From the NCBI GenBank assembly GCA_011503125.2, contig WWBZ02000008.1, positions 62,001 to 126,000 on the forward strand: a stretch of DNA of 64,000 nucleotides, in the 5' to 3' direction. This DNA comes from Botryosphaeria dothidea (Eukaryota > Ascomycota > Dothideomycetes > Botryosphaeriales > Botryosphaeriaceae). The notes below the pieces were generated by a model. That model saw nothing but the letters and a program-made list of their open reading frames with translations. It was not told the DNA's origin and did no database searches. This document shows, one piece after another, positions 33,802 through 43,609 of the stretch (positions within the stretch are counted from its first letter, which is position 1; each line of letters opens with the position of its first letter). The translations under genes were made by a program, and so were the position numbers.

Positions 33802-35568
33802 TTGCGGCTGGAGCAGGCGCGCCACCTATTAGCCTCGAGTCGCTCCCGGACAGATCAGCGCACCGACTTTTTCAAATGGGCCTTGACGGCTTCTGGATTC
33901 ATTGGCTGCCAGCTGGGCCAAGGATTGACGAAGCCGGTCTTGCCATCCCTGAGGTGATGCTTTTTCTCCGCCGCATCGGCCGGGGCCGTGCTGTTCTCGA
34001 CAAGCCTGATCGCTGCAGTGAAATCTGTACAAGACATGGCGGACTGGGTGCGGCGATCGACGGCGCAAAGCGGCTGGCGGCGACAACTATAAATAAAAAA
34101 AATTAAAAAAAAAAATAAAAAAGACCACCACGCACGTCTCGTAAGCCGCCGGAGAAGCACCACGCCCGGAATCGAGCAACGGGTGAACCACAGTGGCATA
34201 GTAAGCGAGGTTACCACGGCTCTGTCGCGGGCGCTCTCAGTACGGGCTTAATCTTCTTGAGATGTATGATGTTCAAAATAGAACAGGATACCTTGCCATT
34301 GCTCTTCGACCGCGAGATTCCCCTTGGCTGTGATGTTCCTCACCAGCAAGCTTGTCCTGCATCGTTGACAGGAACGCCTCAATGTTGCTTTGAGTCGACA
34401 CGCGCGAGTTGAGGATGCACCGCGCGGACTCGCTGACTCAGGGTGCGAAGGGCGTGAAGCTTTTTGGCGAAGCGAGGGGCTGACCGGTTGACAGCGCGCA
34501 TGGATCCGATGTCATTGCGGTGGCCACTGCCCTGTGTGCGAGTGGGTGATGATTTCCGGAGTCACGAGAGCGGAACCTTGGGCCACAGGGCGGACGCGGA
34601 CTGCAACATTCCTCCAGAGTGCAGTATCAGATAGGTCGTGATGGCAGGCGAAAAGAAAAGAAAAAAAAAAGGGCGCGGTCTGGCGAGAGTTGCACGCGGG
34701 CCGAGGGCAAATAATGGAAGGCGGCCGAGGGCAAATGGTCGCAGCTGGCCGGCGGCCGCGGGACGTCGACGTCGCGGACCGTCATGACTCAGCGCGCGAG
34801 CTGGGCGGGCTCGTCGCCGGCCACTCACCTCGAGCGCCAACGCGAACAAGGCCGGCGCGGCATTCATGGCGCCGGCTGGCACGCCCGCGACAGCGCCAAT
34901 GCTGCTGAGCACGCACGCACGCCGCCAGCGCAGCGGCGCACTCGCGACGCAGGTGGCCGGCTGGCGCATGCGGCCCGCGACGTTGGGCACGGCGTGCGCC
35001 GTCGGGGCCCCGCGGCAAGGCGAGCAGCTGCGCCACCGAGCGGCCGATCAAAAGCTTGACGGTGAGGCTTGCTGGCCCGCACGCCTGGCGCCACCAACAC
35101 GCCCAGATCTCGACCGCGCGACTCGGGGCGCTGCGTTAATCGCGCTGCCGACTCGGCGCGGGGGGCCTGTCTGTGAGCCACATACCGCAGCCAAGCACCG
35201 CCAGGGCTGGCCCGCTGGGCGGTGCAGATCCCGTCGCCGTTTCGCCCTCTGCCGTTGCAAAAGCCGAGCTGAACTGCTCCGCTTTTCTCCTGCGTCCTGG
35301 CGCCGCATCCAAGCCCTGGCGTGGACAGTCAGCCCGCGCACTTGGACGGCGGTGGATGACGATGACTACATTCAGTCAGATGAACGGTTAGCGCAGGCCA
35401 ATACGGCCTCGCTTTGTTTGCGCACGGCCGCTCCCACCCGTACTTATTGCTCATGCAGCTTGCTCTCTGTCGCTGAGCGCTTACTTACTCGCACAAGACG
35501 GACGTCTGGACGCATTCCTGACTCGCATCGGCACTCGCCTTCACCTTCCTACCTCAGACACTGCCGCC
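33802..35568. other. Intergenic region with A-rich and GC-rich tracts
   Basis: No supported gene. An A-rich stretch lies at about 34086-34122 and a short A run at about 34661-34670. From about 34690 to 35170 the sequence is very GC-rich, which creates long but meaningless ORFs on both strands. The last few hundred bases form the promoter of the small membrane protein gene. Confidence 0.5.
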
Positions 35569-35919
35569 ATGCACCCCGCAAACTCGGCCGTCCGCCGCCT
35601 CGCCCGCCTCCGCCTCATGGTCTCTCCCGCCCGCCGTCCAATGACAGCCGCCCAATTCCGTCCCACCGCCTCCGCTGCCTTTTCAACACGGCCCCCTCTG
35701 CGGGCACGCCAGCGCTCCGATGCGAAAAACGACAGCGAGCAGACCTCATCCAATCCAGACTATCCGCCATTCAGCTTCGAGGCCCTCGGCATCAGCAAGA
35801 ACATGAAGATGGTCATCATCGGCCTGCTTTCCGTATTCGGCACCATCGAAACCTGGTTCTGGTGCAAGGCCATCTGGCGCTGGTGGAAGGGCGACGGCAA
35901 GGATGAGGCAGCAGAGTAG
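35569..35919 (+). CDS. Small mitochondrial-type single-span membrane protein
   Basis: A single-exon gene of 116 residues with a good start context (GCCGCCATG). The first 50 residues are rich in Arg, Ala and Ser and poor in acids (MHPANSAVRRLARLRLMV...), like a mitochondrial presequence. After a polar linker comes FEALGISKNMK, then a hydrophobic segment MVIIGLLSVFGTIETWFWC, and a short charged tail AIWRWWKGDGKDEAAE. This is the layout of a small inner-membrane protein, such as an accessory subunit of a respiratory complex. I do not recognise a named family. Coding is supported by the strong start, the clear domain layout and a plausible stop. Confidence 0.72.
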   Translation: MHPANSAVRRLARLRLMVSPARRPMTAAQFRPTASAAFSTRPPLRARQRSDAKNDSEQTSSNPDYPPFSFEALGISKNMKMVIIGLLSVFGTIETWFWCKAIWRWWKGDGKDEAAE

Positions 35920-36162
35920 GAAACATGACGGGCCATTTCAAAGGCCCGCGGGCATCAATTGATCTTGTAATACGTCTCTCCGCCTTGAGAATCAACACCG
36001 CCGCCAGTCTTTTCCGCTTTGCCAGCGGCGTCACCATCATTGAACCCGAATAATGCCGTGATTACCAAGCGCCGTTTCGTGTGCGCATGCGTGAATGTGT
36101 TCCTCACCAACCGAGTCGGAGGAAGAAGAAGAAGAAGAAAAAGGGACAAAAGAAAAGAATCA

Positions 36163-37920
36163 TTATTTCCCGCAGCTCAGTACCTCCAGGCAGCCCGAAA
36201 GCACGGTGCCGAGTTGCGAATTAGAGATGCGTCCGGTGCAGCACAATACGAGGATGATGGCCATCACGGCATTGGGCCGATCGCGCTGCCGCACCGCCGT
36301 ATTCTCTGCCGCCAATGCCGTCATCAACGCTCCAAGATTGGGCATCTGGCGCGAGTCTCCTGTCAGCATCCACGTCTGAGAAACAATGCTCCCCGGCGGC
36401 GCGATGTCCGGAAAAGTCAATCGCCAACACGCGCGACAAGCTCAGGTCGAACGACAGCAGCCACGTGGGTGATCGATAAGGGCCAACTGCGGCGAAGCCA
36501 AAAAGAAAGAAAGAAAGAAAGAAAAAAAAAAAGGGTCCTCCCACTCACTTCGTTCTGGAACAGGCGCTTGATGGCGGCCTGGTCCTGGGGGAGGCAGCCC
36601 GGCGCCGCCTGCTGCTGCGCGTCGAGGGCGCGGGCGAACCCGGCGCACTCGGCCACCAGCATGCTCTCGGCGCTCTGCAGGATCTCCTCGTAGAAGCCGC
36701 GGCGCTCCCACGCGCTCCACGCGCCCGCCGCCGCGAACACCTCGGCCAGCACCTTGGGCAGCCGCCGGTTGCGGCTGAGCCGCTGCTCCGCCGCCAGCAG
36801 CGACGACTCGTCGAACGCGCCCGTGTAGTACGCCGCCGCCAGCGAGTCGAAGCCGTCGAACCCGGCCGCCTCGGCGCACGCGAGCACGTACTCGATGCGC
36901 TCGTCCAGCGCCGCGTCCTTGGGCGGCGGCCGGCACGCGTCCGGCGCGTCCGCGTCCGACGACGCGTCCGACGACGCGGCGGGGCGCGGCGGCCCCAGGG
37001 GCGCTGGCTGCGGGGCCGCCGCCGGGGCGGATGAGGTCGAGATGTCCATGGGGACGGGCGCAGCGTGGACGGGTCCCGGCGCCATGTCTGCGGGTTTCCA
37101 CGCGTCGTGCGGGCCGAGGGTCGATACTGCCTGCGCTGTCAGTCTTGGGGTGCTCTGGGCCGCGTCGTGTTGAAGATGGTCGGCCTACGTGACAGGTCAT
37201 CCTTGTCGTTGAAGAAGTCGTGGAAGTTGGATTCCTCGGGCGGGGTGAGTTTGTTGATCAGTTGCATCTGGAACCGCAAACACTCTTGCATGAATTCCGG
37301 GGACATGTTTGCCTCTTGGTTGGCCATGTCGGAAAGAGCCCGCGGGGGTCGGCCGTGGGAGGGCTGAGGGGACGTTTGCGGGAATAAGGTGTTGTTGAAA
37401 AACTGTGCATGCGGCAGGAAAAGACCGTCGTGATCGTTTGCTTCGACTTGCGGCGCGTTGAAATTTTGTTGGACCTGGGAAACAATGACGTCGGGAGGGT
37501 TTGGAGACGGCGAGGTTGTAGACCTTGTTGTTGGCAGAGCTCGAGTACTTGCTGGAGACGTGCCTCGGGTTTCTACGCTCCCGCTCTTGCCGTCGGTGCT
37601 GTCGGCCCCTTGCAGCGATGCTGATCGCTCTTCATGGTAGTCGACTCTTGCCTGAAGCTCCCCAAGACGAGCTTTGATACGTTGGCCTGATGACAGTCAG
37701 AGAGTTATCGCCCTGTCGTGCATGGGACAGGCTTACGATATGTCCTTTGCGCCACCCGGTTCTGGATCCTCTTCTTCTCCTTGCGATCCTTGACCCTGGT
37801 CCAATCATCCTCTGGTGGCATTGTCAGGCCGTCGGTGTTCGGCAGCGAGTAGGTTGGTGCAGAGGTGGAGGCGGGCGCTGACCGTGGCATGGCGGAAGTC
37901 ACTGGGCATTCAGTCGGCAT
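36163..37920 (-). CDS. bZIP transcription factor
   Basis: DNA-binding regulator with the fungal AP-1-like basic region KDRKEKKRIQNRVAQRTYR, split by an intron (37736-37687) and continued by QRIKARLGELQARV. Four exons are inferred: 37920-37737, 37686 to about 37195, about 37130 to 36553, and about 36346-36163. The middle is disordered and rich in Ser, Pro and Ala. The C-terminal part (LDERIEYVLACAEAAGFDGFDSLAAAYYTG, RRGFYEEILQSAESMLVAECAGF and the final MPNLGALMTALAAENTAVRQRDR) forms a helical domain I associate with Pezizomycotina bZIP proteins. The last intron (about 200 nt) holds a CTTT/polypyrimidine tract. The leucine heptads are short. The target is unknown; a link with the cluster is not supported. 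Confidence 0.85.
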
Positions 37921-38660
37921 TGTATGTCCTTCTAATGCACATATATGCGGCTCTTGGATCTTATCAGAGCCTCGAGGCAGGCGGGCCCCGTGCGGGTGAC
38001 ATTACTCGGGAACACGGGCCGGGGCGATTCCCGCGGTTCTGGAACTGCTGCTTTCGGGTACCAACAACCGCACTGTGTACGCTCTGATCCCTACCACGGG
38101 GTCATAGCCTGCTCTTGCGATGAATAGTGCTCGGCCATATAAGAACTCCAACTTCGTACCCCATTCCGCCAGCTTCCGGAGCGCGCTTGGGGCAAAGCAA
38201 TCATTTCGGTGCGCGGTGAGGTGAGTAAGTCGTGGTGGTACCGTGCATTCTCTCGGTATCGCTTTCCACGTGGCTGCCGTGCTTGTTCCCAAGCATGTTC
38301 AGGGCTCCCGGTTGAACGCTGGGTAACCTTACGGCGCATGGCACCACGGTCGATCGTTTGCCTCTCCAGTGCCTGGCATGTTCCGTACTCCTGAAACACG
38401 AGCACGAACCACAACACGCCTTCGTCGAACCAGCAGAGCTGGGCATGAAACAGGCACCGCCGTCCTGCCGACCCGGAGTCGGTCGGCAGCCTGGATTGGA
38501 GCCGGCTCTTACGCGAAACAAGACTGGGGCATCCCCGCACGCAGATCTCGGCGAAATTGCCGGACGCTCCAAGCAAAGCCAGGCCGTTTAAATGAGAAAG
38601 ATGGGAGTTTAAGCATGAGGGACCCACCCTGACCGCCACTGGAAGATCCAGGGGCGTCGG
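37921..38660. other. Intergenic region
   Basis: The bZIP promoter side and the 3' side of the HAD gene. ORFs here overlap on several frames and lack any family signal, so I see no gene. Confidence 0.5.
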
Positions 38661-39413
38661 CTATTGGGAATCTACGAAGTCTGCCATCTCGCGCATGTTC
38701 TTGAACCGCCAAGAGATATCCACCTGCCCTTCGAGCTCCTCCAAATCCCCCGCCATGGCGCTGGGGATGTCTTCCCCGCGCTCAATCCAGGCCCCTGCCA
38801 GCCCCACCTGCTTGGCGGGGGCGAGGTCGTGCACAAGGCTGTAGGCCGTGTGGATGATGCCGTCCTGCCCCACCCCGAGGTCTTTGCCGCACCGCTCGAT
38901 GAGATGGCGAAAGTTGCGCAGGTCGGGCTTGTACGAGCCGATGTCCTCGGCCACGTACACCGAGTCGAAGGTGATGCCGGCCAGCGGGCCGGCCAGCGTC
39001 TTGCGGAACGACTCCCAGTCGACGTTGGACAGGATGACGAGCTTGAAGTGCTTCTGCAGCCGCCGCAACGCCTCGATCGTGTCGGGGAACGCGGGCCACT
39101 CCCCCACGCTGGCTCCGAATCTCGCCTGCTCCTCCGCGGTGGGTTCGGCGAGGCCCAGCGTCGCGGCAAAGTCGCCATAGGCGGTGCCGAGCACGAGGCT
39201 GTATCCCGCCGTTGGCTGGGCGGCTTGCACGCGGTCCTCGTGTTGGATGAAGCTGCGGAGAGTTCCGGGCTGATCGTTGTATAGTTCGTGCGATGGGGGA
39301 AGTTGGCTTGTCAGCGGAGCTAAGCCTTTGTAGATCGCGCTCTCCCAGTCGACGAGGGTGCCATAACAGTCGAACGTCAGGCACGAGTAGGATTTGATAG
39401 GTCGGGCGGGCAT
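38661..39413 (-). CDS. HAD-superfamily hydrolase (haloacid dehalogenase type II)
   Basis: Single-exon gene of about 250 residues, the usual length of the type II haloacid dehalogenase group. Motif I with the nucleophilic aspartate is FDCYGTLVDWE. Motif II is KLVILSNVD (serine/threonine position), and motif III/IV lies in YVAEDIGSYKPDLRNF with the lysine in SYKP. The cap domain lies between motifs I and II. The ATG at 39413-39411 begins MPARPIKSYSCLTF; a TTG further upstream is not needed. It is divergent from a class II aldolase with 615 bp between starts. Substrate is unknown; phosphatase or dehalogenase activity cannot be separated by sequence. Confidence 0.92.
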   Translation of the reverse strand: MPARPIKSYSCLTFDCYGTLVDWESAIYKGLAPLTSQLPPSHELYNDQPGTLRSFIQHEDRVQAAQPTAGYSLVLGTAYGDFAATLGLAEPTAEEQARFGASVGEWPAFPDTIEALRRLQKHFKLVILSNVDWESFRKTLAGPLAGITFDSVYVAEDIGSYKPDLRNFRHLIERCGKDLGVGQDGIIHTAYSLVHDLAPAKQVGLAGAWIERGEDIPSAMAGDLEELEGQVDISWRFKNMREMADFVDSQ

Positions 39414-40028
39414 TTTGAGAGTGGGTTGGAATCGAGTCAAGAGGAGCCTGAGTTGAACTGTTTCATCATGCGAATATCATGCCAGTAGAGGCTTTTGTAG
39501 AAGGCGCGTGCCAAATTTATTTCGCAGAAATCCCGTGTTCCTGCATTCTTAGTAAGATGCCTAGTAAGACACGTGGGCGTTTAGTTGCTTGCGCATAACC
39601 TCGCAGAGAATCAAAGCAAAAAAAAAAAAAAAAAAGACTCACAGTGACAGCTCCAATAAGCCAAGGACAGGTGTTATAGTAAGAAGAAGAATTGACAACG
39701 GCCTATTCTCCCACATCGGCTCGTGTCGTTGCGCGACGCTCGTTAGACTCACAACCCCCCTACAGCATCGGTCGATACTCGTATTCATTTTGAGTTGCAA
39801 TCATGTAATCTGAGCAAGGGCAGCGCTGTCTCTGATAAGTCTGCGCGAGTCGTCAAGCGATTCTAGAAAAGTGCCAATGCAGCCAGCCGGACTAACGGAG
39901 AGTTCTGGCATTAGTCAGTGCGGTGCAATGCCGGCACGTCTTGTACCGCCCGCTAAGCATTCTTCACAGATCTGGAGCCATAGGCTACTGCAACTTGCTT
40001 TGTCTCTTTTCCAAACTCGCTCCAGACA
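39414..40028. promoter_or_regulatory. Divergent promoter of HAD hydrolase and aldolase
   Basis: A 615-bp region between two divergent starts. It contains an A run of about 18 at 39616-39633, which could act as a nucleosome-excluding poly(dA:dT) promoter element. No other site can be named. Confidence 0.45.
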
Positions 40029-41102
40029 ATGGCCCCATCAATTGAAACACCCAGATTGCCGACGCAAACGCCCGCCAAAGTAATTTACAACGAAGATGTG
40101 AGATTCCCGCATGGCTCTCAACTACGGAGTATGAGTCATGGGCCGAATCCGCTGGTAGGTGGGTAGTAGCCATGCAGTCGCATGTAAAGTAGAGTCGCTA
40201 ATAACGCCGTGCGGCCCCTAAAAAACAGGCATTCCGAGCTTCAACACTCATCAGGAGCATCGGCAGCATATTCTTGTGCACTTGGCAGCTATATTCCGGA
40301 ACTGGGCACGATGTGGCTTCACCGAAGGCATATCAGGCCACATCAGCGTCCGTGATCCGGAACACCCAGACTGCATCTGGATGAACCCGATCGGGAAGCA
40401 TTTTGCCCTGCTGAACGCCAGCGACATGCTGTGTCTGGAGGTCGATACCGGAAGGATTGTTGGCGGCAACGGGGTGCGAAAAAAAAAAAAAAATCTCCGA
40501 GACCTCCGCAGCGGCGCAATATATGCTGACGCCTGTGATTCCAGACACGCCCCGCCAACGCGCCCGGCTTCTACATCCACTCGGAAATCCACAAGGCGCG
40601 CCCGGACGTGCACGCCATCTGTCACGCACACACGATGGCGGGGCGCGCGTGGAGCGTGTTCGGCAAGCCACTCGACATGATCACGCAGGACGTGTGCGAC
40701 TTCTACGGCGCGCTGGCCGTCGACGACGAGTACGGCGGCATCGTGACGGCCGAGGAGGAGGGCCGCCGCATCGCGCACCAGCTCGGGCCCAAGGCCAAGG
40801 GCGCCATCTTGCTGAACCATGGCCTTTTGACCGTCGGCCACACCGTCGACGAGGCGTCGTTCTTGTTCGGCCTGCTGGACCGCAGCTGCGCCATCCAGCT
40901 GCAGGTCGAGGCCGCGTGCAATGGCAATCCCAACCTGAAGAAGAAGATCATCCCGCACGAACAGGCGGCACTGAACTACAGTCTTGCCGGAGAGAAGCAT
41001 TGGCTTTATGAGGAGGCGCAGCCGGATATTCAGATGGAGATTGAGCTCGCGGGTGATATCATTAGCAGAGGTGTCGAGGGCATGACCATTGAAAGGTCTT
41101 GA
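40029..41102 (+). CDS. Class II aldolase/adducin-domain protein
   Basis: Fungal protein of the class II (L-fuculose-phosphate) aldolase / adducin head family. The start is in a short first exon (40029-40158, [23 protein letters not shown]). An intron 40159-40228 then joins to [27 protein letters not shown] second intron (40474-40544), which holds an A run of about 14, is followed by [21 protein letters not shown]. Typical features are [16 protein letters not shown], the metal-binding histidines in [11 protein letters not shown], and [10 protein letters not shown]. Length is about 310 residues. These proteins are Zn-dependent lyases, or catalytically silent relatives. The divergent HAD hydrolase suggests, but does not prove, a shared sugar-phosphate or polyol pathway. 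Confidence 0.88.
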
Positions 41103-41333
41103 TGGCAAACAGAACGAGAACCACTCCCTCACTTTGACCGAACAGCTGGTTTTATTCACCAGATCTGTGGTGTTAGTGGTAGTCATTGCATTGTGGCCGA
41201 GTGCGTCGAGTGTTCTCAACTTTGATGACTATCTTTCCAAGCAGTAGACCCCGTCTTGCTCACTGCCGACACTTCCTCCACTTTGTAATGTGAGCTAATC
41301 AGTACGTGGCGGACCATAAACGGATACTTTTGG

Positions 41334-43214
41334 CTACATATAATACGCATCTACACCAAGCATCTCTTTCACTACATCCCTCATCTCCGCGGCTTGCCTC
41401 TCTTCCTCCGCCCGCAGCTCTTGTTCAAACCCACCGCCATAACCAAGATATCGCTTCAGCATGCCAATGTATAACATAATGTCCAGCACAACAAGAGCAT
41501 GCTTGAACATCAAAGTCTGCCACAGTGTTTCCCGCCTCTCATCGCGGAGCGACTTGGCTGCCCACAGGCCTGTCAGCTTGGTCCTGTCCACCGGCGATTC
41601 CAAGAAACGGTTGTTTGCCTGAACGAGACCCAAGCTTCTCTCAACCAGAAGGAACTCTCTCAACCAGCTCCCATCCTCGCCAAGCAGCTTTGCGGCCTCC
41701 TTGACCCAGCGCTCCTTGATCTCAGCAGTCGTCTCTTTCCTTCCGGGCGCGCTGCTGGGCTTGTACGGGCGCATCAGGGCGGCACTGGCGACGGGCCTGC
41801 TGCTCGAGAGACCCCAGGAACGGGCAATCTCGTCGAGGGCGGCGTCGTCGCGCACAACCAAGGCCTTCCAGAAACGGGCATACCTGCGGCGAGACTCGTC
41901 TGTCAGCGTCGCGTAGAGGCCGTGGTCGACCAGGACGACCTGGGGCTTGCCCGACGGCAGCTGGCGCACGAAGATGTTGCCGGGGCTGGGGTCGCAGTGC
42001 ACAAAGCCCCACTGGAACATCTGCGCCGAGAACAGGTCAATGACGGTCGCCATGATGTCGGCCAGTCTCAGGCCCAGCCCGCCCTCGTCCGGGCCGCGGG
42101 CCAGCCGCTCCTTGTCCCAAAGCTTGGCTCCGTCGACCCACTCGGTTGTCAGGACGCGCTTGGAGCTCAGTTCGGGGTAGACTTTGGGGACGTAGACCCG
42201 GTCTCTGAGCCGAGACTCCGCGTCGATGAAGGCGGCCAGTTTCTGCGCGTTGCGCGCCTCGTGTTCGAAATCCGTCTCCTGCATGACGGACTCGGAGACG
42301 AACTCGCCCAGGTGCCCGATGGGGAGGCCGGTGGCCCACGCCGCGTAGTCTGTCAGCTGTCTGTGGCGGTTGTCAGCAAAATTTTCGTCGGCGGCAGCAG
42401 AAACACGGTCGTACCTCAACGTCCACAGATCCCACGAGACCTGCCTCGCAATCTTCCGCCTCTGGACCTTGATCGCGACTTCTCTCCCGTCCTTCAGACG
42501 CGCCCAGTGCACCTGCGCCATCGAGCCGCTCGCCCTCGCCTGACGGTCCACCACACCCAGCCCGTCCGCGCCGCCGTCCTCCAAGGCAACGCCGAACACC
42601 TCCTCAAAAGAGGCGCCAAAGTCCTCCCGGACGACCTTCTCGACGTCGCGCCACCTGCCCGGCGGCGCGCCGTCGAACGTCTCGGCGAACAGCAGCTGGT
42701 ACTCCTGCGGAAGCAGCGCGCCCTGCGCGGCCACCGCCTGGCCCATCTTCAGGTACAGGCCGCCGTTGTGCTGCAGCATGTCGCGCACGCGCCGCGCGTT
42801 GCGGCGGTGCAGCTCGTCCGGCGGGACCGGCGCGAGCAGCGCGTCCGGGCCGGCGTGCAGCCTGTAGTCGAGCGCCACCCGCGCCAGCGTGGCGTACGCC
42901 CGGATCGACCGCTCGCCCGTCCCCGCGAGCACGAACTTGTCGAACATGTAGTCGCAGAGCACGACCTCGAGCCCGAGGATCACGAGCTTCCAGTACCAGG
43001 CGATCTTCAGTGCCGGCTTTTTCTTGCGTCCAGCAGGAGGCGAGTCGGGCTTGTCTGGTGTTGTGTTGCCATTTGTCGTGTGTGAGCTGCGACGGGTGAT
43101 TCGGGGGCGAAGCGGCGCGCGGGAAAGAAGAGAGTGACGGGGAAGAAAAGGCTGCGAGCGATAGCGAAGTGCCGGGGTTGCTGCGAAGCAGCGGAAAGAA
43201 CGTGAAGAAGCCAT
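41334..43214 (-). CDS. Mitochondrial ABC1/UbiB-family atypical kinase (Mcp2/ADCK-like)
   Basis: Protein of about 600 residues of the ABC1 (UbiB, COQ8/ADCK) family. The N-terminus is rich in Arg and Ser (MASSRSFRCFAATPALRYRSQP) like a mitochondrial presequence, with one hydrophobic segment LVILGLEVVLCDYMF. Family motifs are the KxGQ region LKMGQAVAAQ, ASGSMAQVHWARL, the lysine in VAIKVQ, ETDFEHEARN, HCDPSPGNIF and VLVDHGLY. One likely intron lies near 42363-42416 (GTACGA...CCACAG, 54 nt). It is a multiple of three and has no stop, so retention would only add 18 residues. The ATG at 43214-43212 was chosen; a TTG upstream is in frame. Role by homology: mitochondrial lipid or coenzyme Q homeostasis. 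Confidence 0.93.
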   Translation of the reverse strand: MASSRSFRCFAATPALRYRSQPFLPRHSLLSRAPLRPRITRRSSHTTNGNTTPDKPDSPPAGRKKKPALKIAWYWKLVILGLEVVLCDYMFDKFVLAGTGERSIRAYATLARVALDYRLHAGPDALLAPVPPDELHRRNARRVRDMLQHNGGLYLKMGQAVAAQGALLPQEYQLLFAETFDGAPPGRWRDVEKVVREDFGASFEEVFGVALEDGGADGLGVVDRQARASGSMAQVHWARLKDGREVAIKVQRRKIARQVSWDLWTLRYDRVSAAADENFADNRHRQLTDYAAWATGLPIGHLGEFVSESVMQETDFEHEARNAQKLAAFIDAESRLRDRVYVPKVYPELSSKRVLTTEWVDGAKLWDKERLARGPDEGGLGLRLADIMATVIDLFSAQMFQWGFVHCDPSPGNIFVRQLPSGKPQVVLVDHGLYATLTDESRRRYARFWKALVVRDDAALDEIARSWGLSSSRPVASAALMRPYKPSSAPGRKETTAEIKERWVKEAAKLLGEDGSWLREFLLVERSLGLVQANNRFLESPVDRTKLTGLWAAKSLRDERRETLWQTLMFKHALVVLDIMLYIGMLKRYLGYGGGFEQELRAEEERQAAEMRDVVKEMLGVDAYYM

Positions 43215-43609
43215 GGGATGCTGCAAACCGAAAGAGAAACGAGAGTCGCATTGAAGGACGTGGCAGGAAAATCGACAGCAGAAGAATTAAACGGCCGACG
43301 TCACCGGGCCTGAGAGGGGCAGGTTGGCGGTGAGCACCTTGCGGAGCTCCGGGATGTGATGGATAGTAAGCTCTGGCAGCCAATCAGAACCTCCGCACAC
43401 CGCAAGCACCCGGAGACTGCTTGGATGCAGACGACCCCAAGGCAATCACGAAATGTCCCGATGCTCCTATTTACGAGTTGCGGTTGAACTTCTAGTATCA
43501 TACATGTTCCAAGAAAAATTCCCCATCGCTTTTGAGATCCATCCTCATGAACACCTCCCCTTACCCAAAGAGCGCAAGATGGCCTGAAGTCATCGTGACT
43601 CAGGCCAAA

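Noticed and set aside
34866..35906. Long ORF upstream of and over the small membrane protein
   Set aside because: Its composition is that of random GC-rich sequence, and it overlaps the better supported 116-residue gene in another frame.
36019..36693. Plus-strand ORF across the 3' part of the bZIP gene
   Set aside because: It crosses a GAA-type repeat and an antisense bZIP exon and has no recognisable domain.
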